Shown: positions 62,337 to 64,000 of the stretch, piece after piece | Layout: every line of letters begins with the position of its first letter | Numbering within the stretch: the stretch's first letter is position 1 | Assembly (NCBI RefSeq): GCF_948329515.1 | Contig: NZ_CAOJCN010000005.1 | Span: 238,094 to 302,093 of the forward strand | Direction: 5' to 3' | From: Cohnella rhizoplanae | GTDB lineage: Bacteria > Bacillota > Bacilli > Paenibacillales > Paenibacillaceae | DNA: 64,000 nucleotides | Notes under the pieces: model-generated | Seen by the model: only the letters and a program-made list of their open reading frames with translations | Database searches by the model: none | What the model was told of the DNA's origin: nothing | Program-made: the position numbers and the translations under genes

Positions 62337-63056
62337 CTATGGCTTATGATAATAAGAGACGGGCTTCGCGATCGCCGCATCGATGCTGCGCTTCACCGAA
62401 TGGTAGCCGATCGCGAGCTGCCCGCTCGCCGGATCCCAACGCTTGTACTCCCGCAGGGACGCGACGACCCTGTGCGCGTGGTCGCGCGACCGCTCGACGA
62501 GCAGCTCCAGACGCCGAGACTCCCGCCTCGCGTTGCGCAGATTGTACGGCTCGACGTACAGGCGCAGGTCGGCGATCGCGCCCGACCGTGCCAGCCGCCG
62601 CGCAGCCCGTCCCATGTTGGCATGATCGCCGTGGTTGCCGCCGAGATCCGTGAACGCCTTGACCCGGGCGTCCGGATACCTGCGCAGGTACTCCCGTAGC
62701 ACGGCCTCGCAGCCCTCCACGGTCGTCGACCCGTCCCGCATCTGCCCGTCCGCGAAGTGAATATGCGTCTCCGGCACGCCTAGCGCCAGACACGAGCGGC
62801 GGAATTCGTCGTTGCGCAGCCGCACCATGTCCGCTTCCCCGAGATAGCCGTAGCCCTCGGCGGACGGATCGTAGAACCGCCGCGTCAGCGCGCTTTTCGC
62901 CTCTCCGTTCAGCTGCTTGCGTACGCTGGAGGAGCGCCCGTCCGTGTAGAGGATGACGTGGCACTCGTCGCCGACGTCCAGATGGTTGCGGATGCCCGCG
63001 CCGAACGTGAGCGCCTCATCGTCCTGATGGGGTACGAAAAACAAATTAATCGCCAT
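62337..63056 (-). CDS. PIG-L family deacetylase
   Basis: A 239-residue protein of the PIG-L/LmbE family. The metal-binding start FFVPHQDDEALTFGAGIRNH (residues 6-25) contains the HxDD motif, and the later H-x-D/H motif is seen in NHGDHANM (about 140-147). Relatives remove acetyl groups from sugars (GlcNAc-PI, GlcNAc-malate in bacillithiol synthesis) or related compounds. ATG at 63056 follows GGGAGGGG; a frame beginning at 63152 overlaps the terminator of the next gene. The substrate cannot be read from the sequence. Confidence 0.88.
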   Translation of the reverse strand: MAINLFFVPHQDDEALTFGAGIRNHLDVGDECHVILYTDGRSSSVRKQLNGEAKSALTRRFYDPSAEGYGYLGEADMVRLRNDEFRRSCLALGVPETHIHFADGQMRDGSTTVEGCEAVLREYLRRYPDARVKAFTDLGGNHGDHANMGRAARRLARSGAIADLRLYVEPYNLRNARRESRRLELLVERSRDHAHRVVASLREYKRWDPASGQLAIGYHSVKRSIDAAIAKPVSYYHKP

Positions 63057-63093
63057 GCCGCGAAAGCCCCTCCCGATCGATTCGTGATGAATG

Positions 63094-63140
63094 AAAAAAC
63101 TCGCCCCGCGCAGGCTCGAACGGCCATGCGCGAAGGCGAG
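63094..63140 (-). terminator. Terminator of the LCP-family gene
   Basis: On the minus strand CTCGCC...GCGCA pairs with TGCGC...GGCGAG and is followed by TTTTTT. It lies directly after the stop at 63149. Confidence 0.75.
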
Positions 63141-63148
63141 CTTCCCGG

Positions 63149-64000
63149 TCAAACCCCGTCGTCCGCGAGCTGCGCGGCGAGCTTGTCGTGCATGCGCGCC
63201 CGCTCCTGCTCGCTGACCATATAATAGTAGATGCCGCCGATGCGCTCTCCGCCGCCGTTCACCTGATCCTTGCTCACATTCTGAATCTCTTTGCGATAGT
63301 TGTTGAACAGCGCCTTCATGTCGTCGACCGTCAGATTGGTCTTCGCGTTGGCGCGGATCTGGTCGAGAATGTCAGGCAGCTTGGCCACGGTCTTCAGCCG
63401 CTTCGCCTTCTCGATCAGCTCGCCGAGCACCGTCTGCTGCCGCTCGATGCGTCCGATGTCTCCCTTCGGATCGTCGTAGCGCATGCGCGAATACAGCAGC
63501 GCGTTCTCTCCGTCGAGCTCGAGACGGCCTTGCGGATACGTGACGCCGTCGATCGTGAAGCCGAACGGGTTGTCGACCGATACGCCGCCGAGAATATCGA
63601 TGATCCGCTCGAAGCCTTCCATATTCACTTTGACGTAATAATCAATGGGGACGTTCATGAAGTTCTCGACCGTGCGGATCGACATGTCGACGCCGCCGAA
63701 GGCGTATGCGTGGTTGATCTTATCCAGCTTGCCCTTGCCTACGATCTCGGTGCGGGTATCGCGGGGGATGTTGTAGAGAAGGACGGAATGCTTGGCCGGA
63801 TTAACGCCGACGACCATGATCGTATCCGACCGGCCGACATCGCCGCTCCGCTCGTCGACGCCGAGCAGCAGCACCGTAAACGGATCCTTGGCGTTCAAGT
63901 CGACGATGCGGCGAGCCGTGTCGGACGGGTCGGCGTCGCCAGATGCAGCCAGTTGGACGGCGCCCGTGGCCTCCCCGGCTTCGCCGCCGCCCGCCCCCGC
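63149..64000 (-). CDS. LCP-family (LytR-CpsA-Psr) wall polymer ligase, 5' end outside the window
   Basis: The last 283 residues of an LCP protein; the frame is open to the right edge, so the N-terminal membrane anchor is beyond the window (the TTG at 63898 is internal). The LCP core is clear: FTVLLLGVDERSGDVGRSDT, VNPAKHSVLLYNIPRDTRTE with the IPRDT Arg/Asp pair, KINHAYAFGGVDMSIRTVEN and ALLYSRMRYDDPKGDIGRIE. These enzymes attach wall teichoic acid or other anionic polymers to peptidoglycan. An Ala/Gly-rich spacer precedes the domain. It fits the wall-polymer theme of the two LtaS-like genes. Confidence 0.93.
   Translation of the reverse strand, partial: AGAGGGEAGEATGAVQLAASGDADPSDTARRIVDLNAKDPFTVLLLGVDERSGDVGRSDTIMVVGVNPAKHSVLLYNIPRDTRTEIVGKGKLDKINHAYAFGGVDMSIRTVENFMNVPIDYYVKVNMEGFERIIDILGGVSVDNPFGFTIDGVTYPQGRLELDGENALLYSRMRYDDPKGDIGRIERQQTVLGELIEKAKRLKTVAKLPDILDQIRANAKTNLTVDDMKALFNNYRKEIQNVSKDQVNGGGERIGGIYYYMVSEQERARMHDKLAAQLADDGV

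Noticed and set aside
63898..63898. TTG at 63898 as the true start of the LCP gene
   Set aside because: The frame stays open to the window edge and the expected N-terminal membrane anchor is absent, so the start lies outside.

Overview
The window reads as chromosomal DNA of a high-GC, low-copy-repeat member of the Paenibacillaceae (Cohnella/Paenibacillus-like Bacillota). The signs are strong AGGAGG-type ribosome binding sites, many GTG/TTG starts, SLH-domain surface proteins, lipoprotein sugar-binding proteins with YesMN-type two-component systems (cache-like HisKA_7TM-free kinases plus long AraC-type response regulators), a KimA/ydaO-riboswitch unit, a YdjO-type cold protein and a large secreted alpha-1,3-glucanase. 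The species assignment is inference from gene content; no 16S rRNA or tRNA gene was seen.

Layout. 1-15.3 kb: an LtaS-like synthase with a PAP2 phosphatase (minus), a SWIM/SNF2 helicase and a stalk-domain protein (plus), then a minus-strand run DUF445 - hybrid histidine kinase - acyl-CoA-dehydrogenase-like flavoprotein - IF3-like protein, and a second LtaS-like synthase. 15.6-18 kb: polar amino acid ABC importer (binding protein, permease, ATPase). 18.2-25.1 kb: sugar ABC importer (two permeases, binding protein) divergent from its YesMN-type kinase/regulator pair. 25.1-32.2 kb: a permease, small proteins, an L,D-transpeptidase, a secreted helical protein behind an attenuator-like leader, a cold-shock pair (csp and ydjO, each with its own promoter and long leader), a LacI regulator and a Nudix hydrolase that overlap.

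32.3-43.5 kb: two very large secreted proteins, an RCC1/InlB-repeat/SLH surface protein and a GH87 alpha-1,3-glucanase, followed by a 51-bp tandem array and the potassium importer KimA under a c-di-AMP (ydaO-yuaA) riboswitch. 43.7-46.6 kb: a TrpXYZ-like ABC importer. 46.7-52 kb: a catalase-related peroxidase, then a plus-strand amino-sugar operon (NagB-like deaminase, SIS protein, GH20 hexosaminidase, GNAT). 52.1-53.6 kb: a decayed IS1595-type transposase bounded by inverted copies of a dispersed repeat. 53.7-60.8 kb: a second sugar ABC importer with kinase and regulator, all on the minus strand. 61-64 kb: a YflT-type stress protein, a second 51-bp repeat array, a GNAT, a PIG-L deacetylase and the 3' part of an LCP-family gene that runs off the right edge.

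Overall the region is devoted to cell-wall polymer handling (LtaS x2, PAP2, LCP, L,D-transpeptidase, SLH), sensing and import of sugars, and stress/osmotic control. The points most worth checking are the riboswitch, the leader structures at the cold-shock genes and at 27.6 kb, the divergent IF3 paralogue, and the family of dispersed and tandem intergenic repeats.
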